Of a stretch of DNA of 64,000 nucleotides, positions 17,104-24,986 are shown piece by piece. The translations under genes were made by a program, and so were the position numbers. The stretch is taken from the NCBI GenBank assembly GCA_016703545.1, contig JADJBX010000001.1, positions 1 to 64,000 of the forward strand, given 5' to 3'. Positions within the stretch are counted from its first letter, which is position 1. Each line of letters starts with the position of its first letter. Source of the DNA: Candidatus Amarobacillus elongatus. GTDB taxonomy: Bacteria > Chloroflexota > Dehalococcoidia > Tepidiformales > Tepidiformaceae. A model generated the notes under the pieces. It was not told the DNA's origin and did no database searches. It saw only the letters and a list, made by a program, of their open reading frames with translations.

Positions 17104-17997
17104 TCAGAGTGCGCGCGCGTACTCCGCCAGCCGTTCCGCATAGTCAGTAATTACGGTTGCAGTCCCGAGAGAGAATAGTGCCGCGAGGAGCGGTTTGGTC
17201 GCGTCCGGGCCCTCGTCACGTATCGTCCACGCAGCCAGTTCGACCCCACGTTTTGCGAGCTCGAGACCAAGGTCGAACTCCATCGTGCGGAGGTGGAGCA
17301 GAGTGCGGTAGTCGACCATCCATTCGCTCGCCGCCAGGAGCGCCAGCAGGTCCTCCACGCGCGAGGCGAGATAGTGGGCGGCGGCGACGCGAGGGACGTG
17401 CGCCAGCGGCGCGTCGTCCCAGAGCCCGTGGAGGCCCATACGCCCGGGAGCGATGCCGCCGCCGGGATCCCGCTGGGGGAGGGCGTGCCACTGGAGGGTC
17501 GGGTCGAGGGCGACGCGGAAGCCGCGGTCGTGGAGGCCGCGCAGGTTCCAGTGCGCCATGGAGCCGATGAGGACGCGATCGCGAATGGGTTCCATGGCGG
17601 CCGCGAGGCGGCTCTCCCGTTCCGCCGTCATCCAACGCATGAGCTTGAGGTCGACCTGGAGCAGCGTCTCGCCGTGGCGAATGACGTCGACGACCTCCTC
17701 GAAGAGGGGGAGCGTGCTGCCGTGGGGCGTCGTGCGGATGCGGCGCGTCGCGGCGGTATCGAACGTGGAGACGGCGCCCTCGGTATCGGTCGTGGCGTCG
17801 AACCAGCCGTCGTGGAAGACGAGCATGCCGTCGTCGGCAAGGAACCGGACGTCGACTTCCAGGCGCGGCACGCCGGCGGCGACGCACTCGGCCACGGCCT
17901 CGAGCGAGTTGCGCGCGTGGCGGCCGGTGAGGGTCGCTTCGTGACAACAGAACACCCGGCGCGCACCAGCGACGACGGGCGCGAGATCGACAGCCAT
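17104..17997 (-). CDS. Glycerophosphodiester phosphodiesterase family protein
   Basis: A 297-residue GDPD-family TIM barrel. The strand-end motif LEVDVRFLADDGMLVFHD (metal-binding Glu, Asp and catalytic His) and the downstream LLQVDLK are family marks. The first catalytic His block is divergent: CHEATLTGRHARNSLEA replaces the usual HRG..PENT. That raises some doubt about activity on glycerophosphodiesters. ATG 17997 is chosen because homology begins at MAVDLAPV. No signal peptide, so cytosolic. A glpK-glpD pair lies 10 kb away and would take glycerol-3-phosphate products, but the genes are not linked. Confidence 0.8.
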   Translation of the reverse strand: MAVDLAPVVAGARRVFCCHEATLTGRHARNSLEAVAECVAAGVPRLEVDVRFLADDGMLVFHDGWFDATTDTEGAVSTFDTAATRRIRTTPHGSTLPLFEEVVDVIRHGETLLQVDLKLMRWMTAERESRLAAAMEPIRDRVLIGSMAHWNLRGLHDRGFRVALDPTLQWHALPQRDPGGGIAPGRMGLHGLWDDAPLAHVPRVAAAHYLASRVEDLLALLAASEWMVDYRTLLHLRTMEFDLGLELAKRGVELAAWTIRDEGPDATKPLLAALFSLGTATVITDYAERLAEYARAL

Positions 17998-18034
17998 GCG
18001 AAAAGTGTAGGGGCGGAGCCGAAAAGGCTCACGA

Positions 18035-18781
18035 TCAGAGGGGGCGTTTCCCGGGGATCCCGGGCCGCCGGGGGTACTTCGCGGGCATGGCGCCATCGCG
18101 GGTGAAGCGAACGACGGTGACGGCGGCGTTCACCTCGGCGCGCATCAGCTCGCACCCGGCGAGAACACAGCCGAGTTCGCGCATGGCTGTGGCGGCGGAC
18201 GCGAGCTCGTCGTGCACGCGGGACCCTTTGGGGAGGGCGATGACGCCGCCGGGGCACGCGAGGGGCGCGGTGTATTCCAGTAGTTCGCGGACCTCGGCGA
18301 CGGCCCGGGCGAGGACCAGGCCATGCTGCTCGCGCAGGGGGCCGCGGCCGGCTTCCTCCGCGCGGAGGGCATGGACGGTCACGTTCGCCAGGCCCAATGC
18401 CGTGGCCATCTCCTCCAGCAGGCCGGCGCGCTTTCGCAACGGCTCGACGAGATGGACTGGGACCTCCGGGAGGACGGCGGCGACGATGATGCCCGGGTAC
18501 CCGCCACCACTGCCGACATCGCAGATGCTGCCTTCGAACGGACCTGCCATACGAAGGAGCTCCAGCGACTCCGCGTATTGGCGGCGGATGGCATCCGGCG
18601 GGGCGACGGCGGTGACTCGCACGCGCCCGGCGGCGGCTTCGACCAACTCGAGGTGGCGGCGAAGGAGCGGGAGCCAGCGGCCGGGGTCCGCGAACCCCGG
18701 AAAGAGGCCGGGAAGGGCGTCCCAGGCGAGCGGCGGGAGCGGCGGCTCGATAAAATCCGGCTCGCGGGGAGGCATATCCAC
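18035..18781 (-). CDS. rsmG: 16S rRNA (guanine-527 N7)-methyltransferase RsmG
   Basis: A 248-residue class I methyltransferase. ICDVGSGGGYPGIIVA is the SAM-binding motif I in its RsmG-specific form. HLVEPLRKRAGLLEEM, then LARAVAE, mark the GidB family, and the C-terminus KYPRRPGIPGKRPL is diagnostic. It methylates G527 of 16S rRNA on the 30S subunit. The start may be GTG 18781 or ATG 18775. It is divergent from the greA fusion with only 23 bases between start codons, so promoters must overlap or lie inside the genes. Confidence 0.94.
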   Translation of the reverse strand: MDMPPREPDFIEPPLPPLAWDALPGLFPGFADPGRWLPLLRRHLELVEAAAGRVRVTAVAPPDAIRRQYAESLELLRMAGPFEGSICDVGSGGGYPGIIVAAVLPEVPVHLVEPLRKRAGLLEEMATALGLANVTVHALRAEEAGRGPLREQHGLVLARAVAEVRELLEYTAPLACPGGVIALPKGSRVHDELASAATAMRELGCVLAGCELMRAEVNAAVTVVRFTRDGAMPAKYPRRPGIPGKRPL

Positions 18782-18804
18782 AGGATCGATGATACGCTCG
18801 ACTT

Positions 18805-19641
18805 ATGGCAGATGACTTCGACCAACCAGCAGCGACCCTCACGCTCGCGGAGGCGCTGGACCAGTACCTCAGCTCCCTCAAGAACGAGCAGCGCCGGACA
18901 CAAGAGCACTACATCCGCCATTTCGTGAAACACACCGGCGAGCAGCAGGCGTTGACCTTCCTGACGGGTAGCCGCGTTGAGTTGTACGCGGAGCGGGAGA
19001 TCAAGTCTTCGGACCCGAACGCGCAGGAACGGGTGCAGGCGCTGAAGTCCTGGTTCCAGTTCTTGAAGAAGCGCGAGTACACGGCCGCGAACTTCGGCAT
19101 CCACATCCGGGTGCGGAAAGTGGCCGGCCGGGCGGTGGCGAATGCGAACCGCGGCGCGCTGCGCGTCGAAGAGCAGCCCATCGAGATGACGTCGGACGGC
19201 ATCGATCAGCTGAAGATCGACCTCGGCCGATTGCAGGAAGAGCGCGAAGAGACGGTGCACGCCGTGGAAATCGCGCGCTCGGACGGGGACCTGCGAGAGA
19301 ACGCGCCGTACCATGCCGCACGTGAGCGGCTCGCGTTCATCGACAGCAAGATCAAGTCGATCACCGAAACGCTGAAGCGCGCCGTGGTCGTGGAGCGCGC
19401 GGCCGGCGAAGAGCGGTCAACGGTGGGCTCGACGGTCGCGGTGACGATGGTGGCCGAAGGCAAGACGCAGTCGTACCAGCTCGTCGGCGCCCGCGAGGCT
19501 GACGCGCGCCAGAACCGCATCAGCGTCGAATCGCCGGTCGGGCGGCAGCTCCTCGGACGGATGGCGGGCGAGACGGTCATGGTTGAGCTGCCGAACGGCA
19601 AGCAGATCGAATACCGCGTGGACGATGTGAAGCACGACTAG
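18805..19641 (+). CDS. GreA-type transcript cleavage factor fused to a tyrosine-recombinase-like N-terminal domain
   Basis: A 278-residue protein of two parts. Residues about 12-105 look like the SAM-like core-binding domain of tyrosine recombinases: LTLAEALDQYLSSL, then EHYIRHFVKHTG, then LKSWFQFLKKREY.AANFG. No catalytic recombinase domain follows. Residues about 128-278 are a full GreA. The coiled coil ends in the tip GDLRENAPYHAA, keeping the Asp and Glu that hold Mg in backtracked RNA polymerase. The FKBP-like C-domain contains ISVESPVGRQLLGR. The frame is continuous, so the fusion is real. It is likely a Gre factor with an added nucleic-acid or protein-binding arm. Confidence 0.88.
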   Translation: MADDFDQPAATLTLAEALDQYLSSLKNEQRRTQEHYIRHFVKHTGEQQALTFLTGSRVELYAEREIKSSDPNAQERVQALKSWFQFLKKREYTAANFGIHIRVRKVAGRAVANANRGALRVEEQPIEMTSDGIDQLKIDLGRLQEEREETVHAVEIARSDGDLRENAPYHAARERLAFIDSKIKSITETLKRAVVVERAAGEERSTVGSTVAVTMVAEGKTQSYQLVGAREADARQNRISVESPVGRQLLGRMAGETVMVELPNGKQIEYRVDDVKHD

Positions 19642-19854
19642 GGCCGTCTACGCGGCTCGACAGGCTGCTCATCGCTGATCCCGCCGCCAGCCCTGGGCGC
19701 ACTTCGATGGCGGCACGGCAGCGGCGGCGGCGATACAGCCGGCGCCCGTGAAATCGCACTTCCCCGGTGAGGCGTGGGCCGCCACGATAGCAGCCGGCGC
19801 AACCGCGCCCCCCGAGGCGGAGTGTCCCCTGAACCAGGTGTCGAAGGGCGCGTG

Positions 19855-20748
19855 ATGGAGAACGCTGGCCGGGCGCGCGGCGAACGGCACGCGCACGCCT
19901 TCCATGCCTGCACGCACCCCGGACAGGTCCGGCCGCGAAACCAGGATTTCGCCTTCGCGGATGCCGTCCCAGGCTTTCCACAGTGGACGTTGCTGGTGGT
20001 CGCCGACGGCGTTGGCGGGCAGGCGCGCGGCGAGTGGGCAAGCCAGCTGGCGACTGAAACGCTCGTCCACTCTGTCTCGACCACGTTCGAACCCGACGAC
20101 CCGATGGCCACGCTCGTGCGGGGGCTCGCCGCGGCGAACGAGGCCGTGTTCGCTGGCGGCGGCGACGATGCGGCATCGCGGCCGGCGACAACCCTGGTCT
20201 GCGCCATCGCCTCCGAGTCGCACGCATGGTGGGCGAACGTGGGCGACAGCCGCATCTACCTCGTTCGCGACGGCACCGCCAAACAGCTCTCCGCCGACCA
20301 CTCATGGGTCGCCGAGCAGGTGCGTGCCGGGCGGATGACGGACGCGGAAGCGGCGGCCAGCAGCCGCCGGAACGTGATTACGCGCAGCATCGGGTTTGAG
20401 CCGGCAGTCGCGGCGGACACGGGTGACGTCGCGCTGCGGCCCGGCGACAGCCTCGTGCTGTGCAGCGACGGCGTTCATGGCGTGGTCCCCGCGGCGGTCT
20501 TCCTCGACATCGCGTCGCGCGGGTCGCCCATGGGCATCGCCGAGGGGTTGGTGGCAGCGGCGAACGAGGCGGGCGCGCCAGACAATGCGACGGCGGTCGC
20601 GTGCTGCTGGGGGCCGGCGGTGGTGCTCCACCGGGAGCAGCCGGCGGCGCATCGCGAACGCCGCAACCGCCGACGATCAGTGGCTTTGGGGTTGGTGGCC
20701 GTGGCCGCCGTGGCCGGGGCGGCGCTGCTTCTGCGCGCCATCGCGTAG
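19855..20748 (+). CDS. PP2C-family serine/threonine phosphatase with C-terminal membrane anchor
   Basis: A 297-residue PPM-type phosphatase. Metal and phosphate residues appear in RPRNQDF, VVADGVGGQARGE, NVGDSRIYLVRDG, LCSDGVHG and APDNATAV. A basic stretch (HRERRNRRR) leads into one C-terminal membrane helix at about residues 275-296, so the enzyme is tethered with the catalytic part in the cytoplasm. ATG 19855 has GAAGGG upstream; the longer frame above it is low-complexity. It would reverse Ser/Thr kinase signalling; no kinase gene is in the window. The 213 bp before it contain nothing I can identify. Confidence 0.9.
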   Translation: MENAGRARGERHAHAFHACTHPGQVRPRNQDFAFADAVPGFPQWTLLVVADGVGGQARGEWASQLATETLVHSVSTTFEPDDPMATLVRGLAAANEAVFAGGGDDAASRPATTLVCAIASESHAWWANVGDSRIYLVRDGTAKQLSADHSWVAEQVRAGRMTDAEAAASSRRNVITRSIGFEPAVAADTGDVALRPGDSLVLCSDGVHGVVPAAVFLDIASRGSPMGIAEGLVAAANEAGAPDNATAVACCWGPAVVLHREQPAAHRERRNRRRSVALGLVAVAAVAGAALLLRAIA

Positions 20749-20835
20749 TCCCGCCCGCCCCGCCCGCCGCTCCGGACGCCGGGCGCCCCGGGCAGGCGTC
20801 ACTGGGGACTCCGCGGCTGGTAGCGCGCGCGGGGG

Positions 20836-21243
20836 TCAGGGGGCGGGGGGGCGGGGGCCGAGGAGGTCCCAGCGGTTGTTGGAGATGTCGAGGAAGACGG
20901 CGAAGCGGCCGTAGGGGGCGTCGTGCGGCTCGGTGACGAACCTGACACCGGCTGCGCGGAGGCGCACGTACTCCGATTCGAAGTCGTCGACGCGGAGGAA
21001 CATGCCCACGCGCCCGGCGAACTGCTCCCCAATGGCGGCCGTCTGCGCCGGGCCGTCGGCCCGGGCGAGGAGGATGCCGGCCTGCCCGCCGCGGGGCCGG
21101 ACCACGACCCAGCGCTTCGGGCGGCCGTCCATGGTGAGCGACGGTGAGTCCTCGACCAACTCGAAGCCAAGGACGCCGGTGTAGAACGCGATCGCTTCGT
21201 CGTGGTCGCGCACGATGAGTGCCACCTGTTCGAGGAAGGCCAT
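20836..21243 (-). CDS. VOC-superfamily (glyoxalase-like) protein
   Basis: A 135-residue vicinal-oxygen-chelate protein with two beta-alpha-beta-beta-beta modules: EQVALIVRDHDEAIAFYTGVLGFELVED, then VGMFLRVDDFESEYVRLRAAGVRFV. The family covers glyoxalases, dioxygenases and resistance proteins. The first metal His is replaced (EQVALIV), so the metal-dependent role is unsure. It ends a minus-strand run of five genes and lies 3 bases after the aldo/keto reductase. Confidence 0.8.
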   Translation of the reverse strand: MAFLEQVALIVRDHDEAIAFYTGVLGFELVEDSPSLTMDGRPKRWVVVRPRGGQAGILLARADGPAQTAAIGEQFAGRVGMFLRVDDFESEYVRLRAAGVRFVTEPHDAPYGRFAVFLDISNNRWDLLGPRPPAP

Positions 21244-21246
21244 GGG

Positions 21247-22074
21247 TCAGTCTCCGTAGAAGGCCGCGGCGGCTGTTTCGAGCTCGCGCCGTTCGCGGTC
21301 GTCCATGGGTTCGCCAGAGCGCGCGGTGGCGGCGTTTTCGATGACGCGGGCGGGAAAGCGCGCGCCGGGGATGGCGACCGAGACGGCGGGGTTGGAAAGG
21401 ACGTACCGCAGGAGGTTCGCGGGCGTGAGGATCCCGGCGGTGCCGTGCTCGATGGAGCGGCGCATGATGCTGGTGCGGCCGCTGCCGCCGACGGGACGCA
21501 TGACGATGACGCCCACGCCGCGCTCGGCCGCGAGTTCGAGCAGCGGGGCCGACTCGGGGTAGAACGCCGAGTACTCGAGCATGACCGTCGCGAATTCGCC
21601 CGAGAGGATCGCCTCGCGGCCGATGTCGAGGGTGTGCGTGGAAAGACCGATATGGCGGATGAGGCCCCGGTACCGCGCGACCTGCAACCCTTCCAGCGCG
21701 CCGCCTTCGGCCATCACGGCGCGCCAGTCCTCGGGCGTGCGGACATCGTGGAGCTGGTAGAGGTCGATGGACTCGACGCTCATGGCGCGAAGGGAGCGGT
21801 CGACGTCCCACTGGGCGCCGCTGGCGGTGCGGCTGAACGTCTTGCTGGCGAGGAAGGCGCCGGTGCGGCCCCGTTCGCGCATGACACCGCCGATGAGGAG
21901 TTCGCTGCCGGCGTAGTCACGGGCGGTATCGATGAATTCGATGCCCAGGTCGAGGGCGGTGCGAAGGGTGGCCGCGCCCTCCGGGGAGGTGGGCGTGTCC
22001 ATCGCCCCCAGGCCCAGTTCGGCGACATCGACGCCCGTGGCCCCGAGCGGCCTCCGCTTCAGCGCATCCATCAT
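21247..22074 (-). CDS. Aldo/keto reductase
   Basis: A 275-residue TIM-barrel NADPH-dependent oxidoreductase. The catalytic tetrad is visible: Asp and Tyr in FIDTARDYAGSE, Lys in ASKTFSR and His in LYQLHDV. The C-terminal cofactor segment PAVSVAIPGAR fits the family. Tandem ATG codons at 22069-22074 begin the protein; upstream of them the frame is non-homologous. Substrate unknown. It is probably co-transcribed with the VOC gene. Confidence 0.9.
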   Translation of the reverse strand: MMDALKRRPLGATGVDVAELGLGAMDTPTSPEGAATLRTALDLGIEFIDTARDYAGSELLIGGVMRERGRTGAFLASKTFSRTASGAQWDVDRSLRAMSVESIDLYQLHDVRTPEDWRAVMAEGGALEGLQVARYRGLIRHIGLSTHTLDIGREAILSGEFATVMLEYSAFYPESAPLLELAAERGVGVIVMRPVGGSGRTSIMRRSIEHGTAGILTPANLLRYVLSNPAVSVAIPGARFPARVIENAATARSGEPMDDRERRELETAAAAFYGD

Positions 22075-22099
22075 GGCAATGGTACGCGGCGGGCGAGCG

Positions 22100-23119
22100 T
22101 CAGGTGGCGGGGATTTGGGCGAGCGCGCGCATCGCGCGGAGGGTGACCCACTTGTTCGGCTGGCCCTTCGCACCGAAATCGCACCAGGTCTTGCCGTGGT
22201 AGTCGTATTCGAGCGGCCAGCGGCCGTCGGCGTCGCGCAGGGAGGTGACCATCGCGACGGAGTTCGCGAGCCGGGGGTTGCCGCCATGGCCGAGCGCGGC
22301 CATGACCTCAACGATTTCGAGGATGTCGGACACGTAGAACACGGGGAAGCCGAACTTCCACCAGTTGCCGCTCGGGTTCGGGGCGTACCCGGAGGGGTAG
22401 GCCGCCGTGGCCGGATCGGTGTCGAGGAGGAAGGCGATGCCCTGCTCGATGGCCGCGCGGGTCGTGGCGGTGTGGCGCTCACGCGGCCAGGCCGCGAGTG
22501 CACGCATGACCTTGATCGCGCCCCACGCGCATGGGAGCCAGTTGTTCGAACCACAGGCGAAGCCGGGGCCGCACTTCGCGGCGAAGTAGCGAACGGCAGC
22601 GGTGCGCTCGGTGCGCGGTGCGATCCCCTCGCCCGTCACGCTTCGGGCGAGCCAGTCGAAGGCGGGTTCGAGGCGCTCGGGGTCGCAACCGAGGGTCAGC
22701 AGCGCCCAGCAGAGGTTCCCCTGCAGGCAATCCGCGGTCCCCGAGGGGCGGCCAGAGGCGCTGAACTGGCCGCCGCGGGCAAGGGCGTGCGCGAGAAGGT
22801 ACTCGCAGGCGACGGCGACGCGGTCGTCCTCGCGGGCGTCGGCGCCGAGTTGCGCCAGGAGCACCACGGACCAGACGGTCGAGCGGTACTTCGGGTCGTA
22901 GCCGGGGCCGGGGCCTTCCCAGAAGCCGGCGGGGTCCATTGCCGCGAGCACGGTGGCGATGGGGCCGGCAGCGTGGGCTTCGTGACGCGCCGCCGCGAGC
23001 TCCCCGGCGGCGGTACAGGGGCGCGCCAGGTCGCGCAGGGCGAGGTAACGAACGCCGGGATCGCCTGGTTCGAGCAGCCACTCAAGGGCGCGGCCGAACG
23101 GGAACGCCGAGGTTTCCAC
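22100..23119 (-). CDS. Hypothetical alpha/alpha-toroid protein (squalene-cyclase/prenyltransferase-like fold)
   Basis: A 339-residue protein made of repeated helix pairs with short aromatic motifs (GFWEGPGPGYDPKYRST, WPLEYDY, WKFGFPVFYVSDILE). This resembles the terpene-cyclase/prenyltransferase toroid. No catalytic DxDD is seen, so enzyme activity is doubtful. GTG 23119 is chosen because GGAGGG lies 8 bases upstream on the minus strand. A Cys-rich segment (CGPGFACGSNNWLPCAW) may bind a metal or form disulfides. It lies between GNAT and aldo/keto reductase genes in a co-directional run. Function unknown. Confidence 0.65.
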   Translation of the reverse strand: METSAFPFGRALEWLLEPGDPGVRYLALRDLARPCTAAGELAAARHEAHAAGPIATVLAAMDPAGFWEGPGPGYDPKYRSTVWSVVLLAQLGADAREDDRVAVACEYLLAHALARGGQFSASGRPSGTADCLQGNLCWALLTLGCDPERLEPAFDWLARSVTGEGIAPRTERTAAVRYFAAKCGPGFACGSNNWLPCAWGAIKVMRALAAWPRERHTATTRAAIEQGIAFLLDTDPATAAYPSGYAPNPSGNWWKFGFPVFYVSDILEIVEVMAALGHGGNPRLANSVAMVTSLRDADGRWPLEYDYHGKTWCDFGAKGQPNKWVTLRAMRALAQIPAT

Positions 23120-23166
23120 GCGGGTACCCTCCGCCACGAATGCTCCCGCCCGGGGCCACGGGCCGG

Positions 23167-23676
23167 CTACGGCCGAAGGGCCCGAGACATGCCCCACTCC
23201 ATGAGGGAGGGGGTGTGCGGAAGCGGTTCGCGGGCGCCCGTGTCGATGAAGCCGCAGCGGCGGTAGAGGGCGACGGCGGCGGCGTTCGTCTCGGTGACGA
23301 AGAGGTCGAGGCGGGTGGCGTTCCGCTCGCGGGCCCATTCGGCGACTGCCTCCACGAGTGCGAGGGCCGCGCCCTGGCCGCGCGCCTCGGGGGCAACGAA
23401 CATGCCGACAAGCGTCGCGGCGCCGGGCGCCGGGTCGTCAGCGAGGCCGGTCGCGAGGCCGCACCATTGGCCATCCTCGCGCTCGGCGATGAACGTCACG
23501 CGATCGAGGCCGGCGGCGCCGGCGCCAGCCCGCTCCCGCCAGGTGTCGTCAGGGAAGGCGGACTCGCGGGCGAGGGTCGAGCCGAAGGCGTTGGGAGCTT
23601 CGGCGAGGGCGCGCAGCCGGAGCGCCCGCAGTGCCTGCCATTCCCCGGCACGGACGCGGCGAACGGAGATGGGCAC
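23167..23676 (-). CDS. GNAT-family N-acetyltransferase
   Basis: A 169-residue GNAT. The acetyl-CoA motif appears as LVGMFVAPEARGQGAALALVEAV (Q/RxxGxA signature), followed by LDLFVTETNAAAVALYRRCGF, the classic motif-B helix. It acetylates an amine on a small molecule, peptide or antibiotic; the substrate is not predictable. The start ATG 23676 is 4 bases after the stop of the upstream exonuclease gene, so both are likely on one transcript. Confidence 0.88.
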   Translation of the reverse strand: MPISVRRVRAGEWQALRALRLRALAEAPNAFGSTLARESAFPDDTWRERAGAGAAGLDRVTFIAEREDGQWCGLATGLADDPAPGAATLVGMFVAPEARGQGAALALVEAVAEWARERNATRLDLFVTETNAAAVALYRRCGFIDTGAREPLPHTPSLMEWGMSRALRP

Positions 23677-23680
23677 GCGT

Positions 23681-24328
23681 TCAGCCCGCCGCGGCGCGTT
23701 CGAGCAGCTTCACGAGCACGTCGTACGTGGCGAAGGCGTCGGGGAGGGCCCCGTGCTCGCCCATGCGCCCGATGCCGAGGCGGTCAGCAACATGGCCGAG
23801 GTTGAAGCGATCGACATGGCCGGTATCGCGCAGGAGGCGCCGGGCGATGGGCTGCACATCGAGGGCGACGGGCGCGAACGGCCACGGCGTTCCGACGCGG
23901 CGGAAGGACTCGACGAGGAACGCCATATCCTGGCCGATGCCCCAGCCGGTAATGAGCGCGCCCGCACCGACATCGGTCAGGCGGGGTATCGCTTCCTCGA
24001 GGTCGAGGGCGTCGCGCCAGGCTTTCGCGTTATACCCGACGACCTTGAGCGCGCCGGGGACGGCGTTGCCGATGTGCTTCGGCTTCACGCGCGAGCCCCA
24101 GGATGTCTCCTCCGGGAGGCCGGCGGCGAGGGTGACGCGCACGGCGCCGATATCGAGCACCTCGTGCATCTGCGCGTTCGAACCGCTCATTTCGAGGTCG
24201 ATGACGAGGAGGGAGGTGACGCCCTCAAAGTGCGCGGGCGTGCCGTTTTCGGGCGTCAGCCGGCCATCGGGTTCGAGCACGCGAAGGCCGGCGGCCAATA
24301 ATGGAAAGTGGGCGTCCATCGCGACCAT
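23681..24328 (-). CDS. DEDD-family 3'-5' exonuclease (DnaQ-like)
   Basis: A 215-residue RNase H-fold exonuclease. Exo I is LLVIDLEMSG (Asp, Glu). Exo II is GWGIGQDMAFL (Asp). Exo III is HGALPDAFAT (His then Asp in the HxAxxDA form), which makes it a DEDDh enzyme. It carries no polymerase domain and may be a proofreading subunit, an oligoribonuclease-like enzyme or a repair exonuclease. ATG 24328 begins the homologous region. It is the first gene of the minus-strand run and is divergent from the peroxiredoxin gene. Confidence 0.87.
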   Translation of the reverse strand: MVAMDAHFPLLAAGLRVLEPDGRLTPENGTPAHFEGVTSLLVIDLEMSGSNAQMHEVLDIGAVRVTLAAGLPEETSWGSRVKPKHIGNAVPGALKVVGYNAKAWRDALDLEEAIPRLTDVGAGALITGWGIGQDMAFLVESFRRVGTPWPFAPVALDVQPIARRLLRDTGHVDRFNLGHVADRLGIGRMGEHGALPDAFATYDVLVKLLERAAAG

Positions 24329-24436
24329 TAAACATGCAACGAGGGCCCTGCGACAGCGCCGGGGGTGCGCACGACGCCCCTGCCACGCGCCCGCTGCTAT
24401 CGTGGCGGCAACAATCAGCGGCGGACGGAGGAACCC

Positions 24437-24919
24437 ATGGCCACAACGATGCCGGCACTCGACAGCGAAGCCCCAAACTTCGACCTCAAGGACCACATGG
24501 GCCAGGTCGTACGCCTCGCGGACCTGCGGGGGCAATGGGTGGTGCTGTACTTCTATCCGAAGGACGACACGCCCGGCTGCACGAAGGAAGCGTGCAGCTT
24601 CCGCGATAACTGGTCCGCGCTGCAGGAGGCGGGCGCCGTCGTGCTCGGGGTCAGCCCGGACAGCGCCGCTTCGCACCAGAAGTTCGTGGAGAAGTACGAA
24701 TTGCCGTTCCCATTGCTCGTGGACACGCCGAACCGCGACACGGCGCGGGCGTATGGCGCATGGGGCATGAAGAAGAACTACGGCAAGGAGTACGAAGGGC
24801 TCATCCGGTCGACATTCGTGATCAGCCCCCAGGGACGGGTGGCGAAGGTGTGGCCGAAGGTCACGACGGAGGGACACGGGACGAAGGTCCTGGAGTGGCT
24901 GCTGGCGAACCGCGCCTGA
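24437..24919 (+). CDS. bcp: Thioredoxin-dependent peroxiredoxin (BCP/PrxQ type)
   Basis: A 160-residue peroxiredoxin. FYPKDDTPGCTKEACSFRD holds the peroxidatic Cys in TPGCT and the resolving Cys five residues later, the PrxQ/BCP pattern. It reduces hydrogen and organic peroxides in the cytosol using thioredoxin. The ATG at 24437 has GGAGG at proper spacing. The aminopeptidase gene follows after 67 bases on the same strand. Confidence 0.94.
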   Translation: MATTMPALDSEAPNFDLKDHMGQVVRLADLRGQWVVLYFYPKDDTPGCTKEACSFRDNWSALQEAGAVVLGVSPDSAASHQKFVEKYELPFPLLVDTPNRDTARAYGAWGMKKNYGKEYEGLIRSTFVISPQGRVAKVWPKVTTEGHGTKVLEWLLANRA

Positions 24920-24986
24920 AGCGCGGCGGATAAGCAGGCAACCTCGTACGATCCACCGAACACGCCCACGTCGAGGGAGACACGAG

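Noticed and set aside
17104..17997. Functional link of the GDPD gene with glpK-glpD
   Set aside because: The genes are 10 kb apart on opposite strands with many unrelated genes between; the link is only by substrate.
18805..19200. Phage integrase gene fragment
   Set aside because: The recombinase-like domain has no catalytic part and reads straight into GreA without a break; no att sites or phage genes are nearby.
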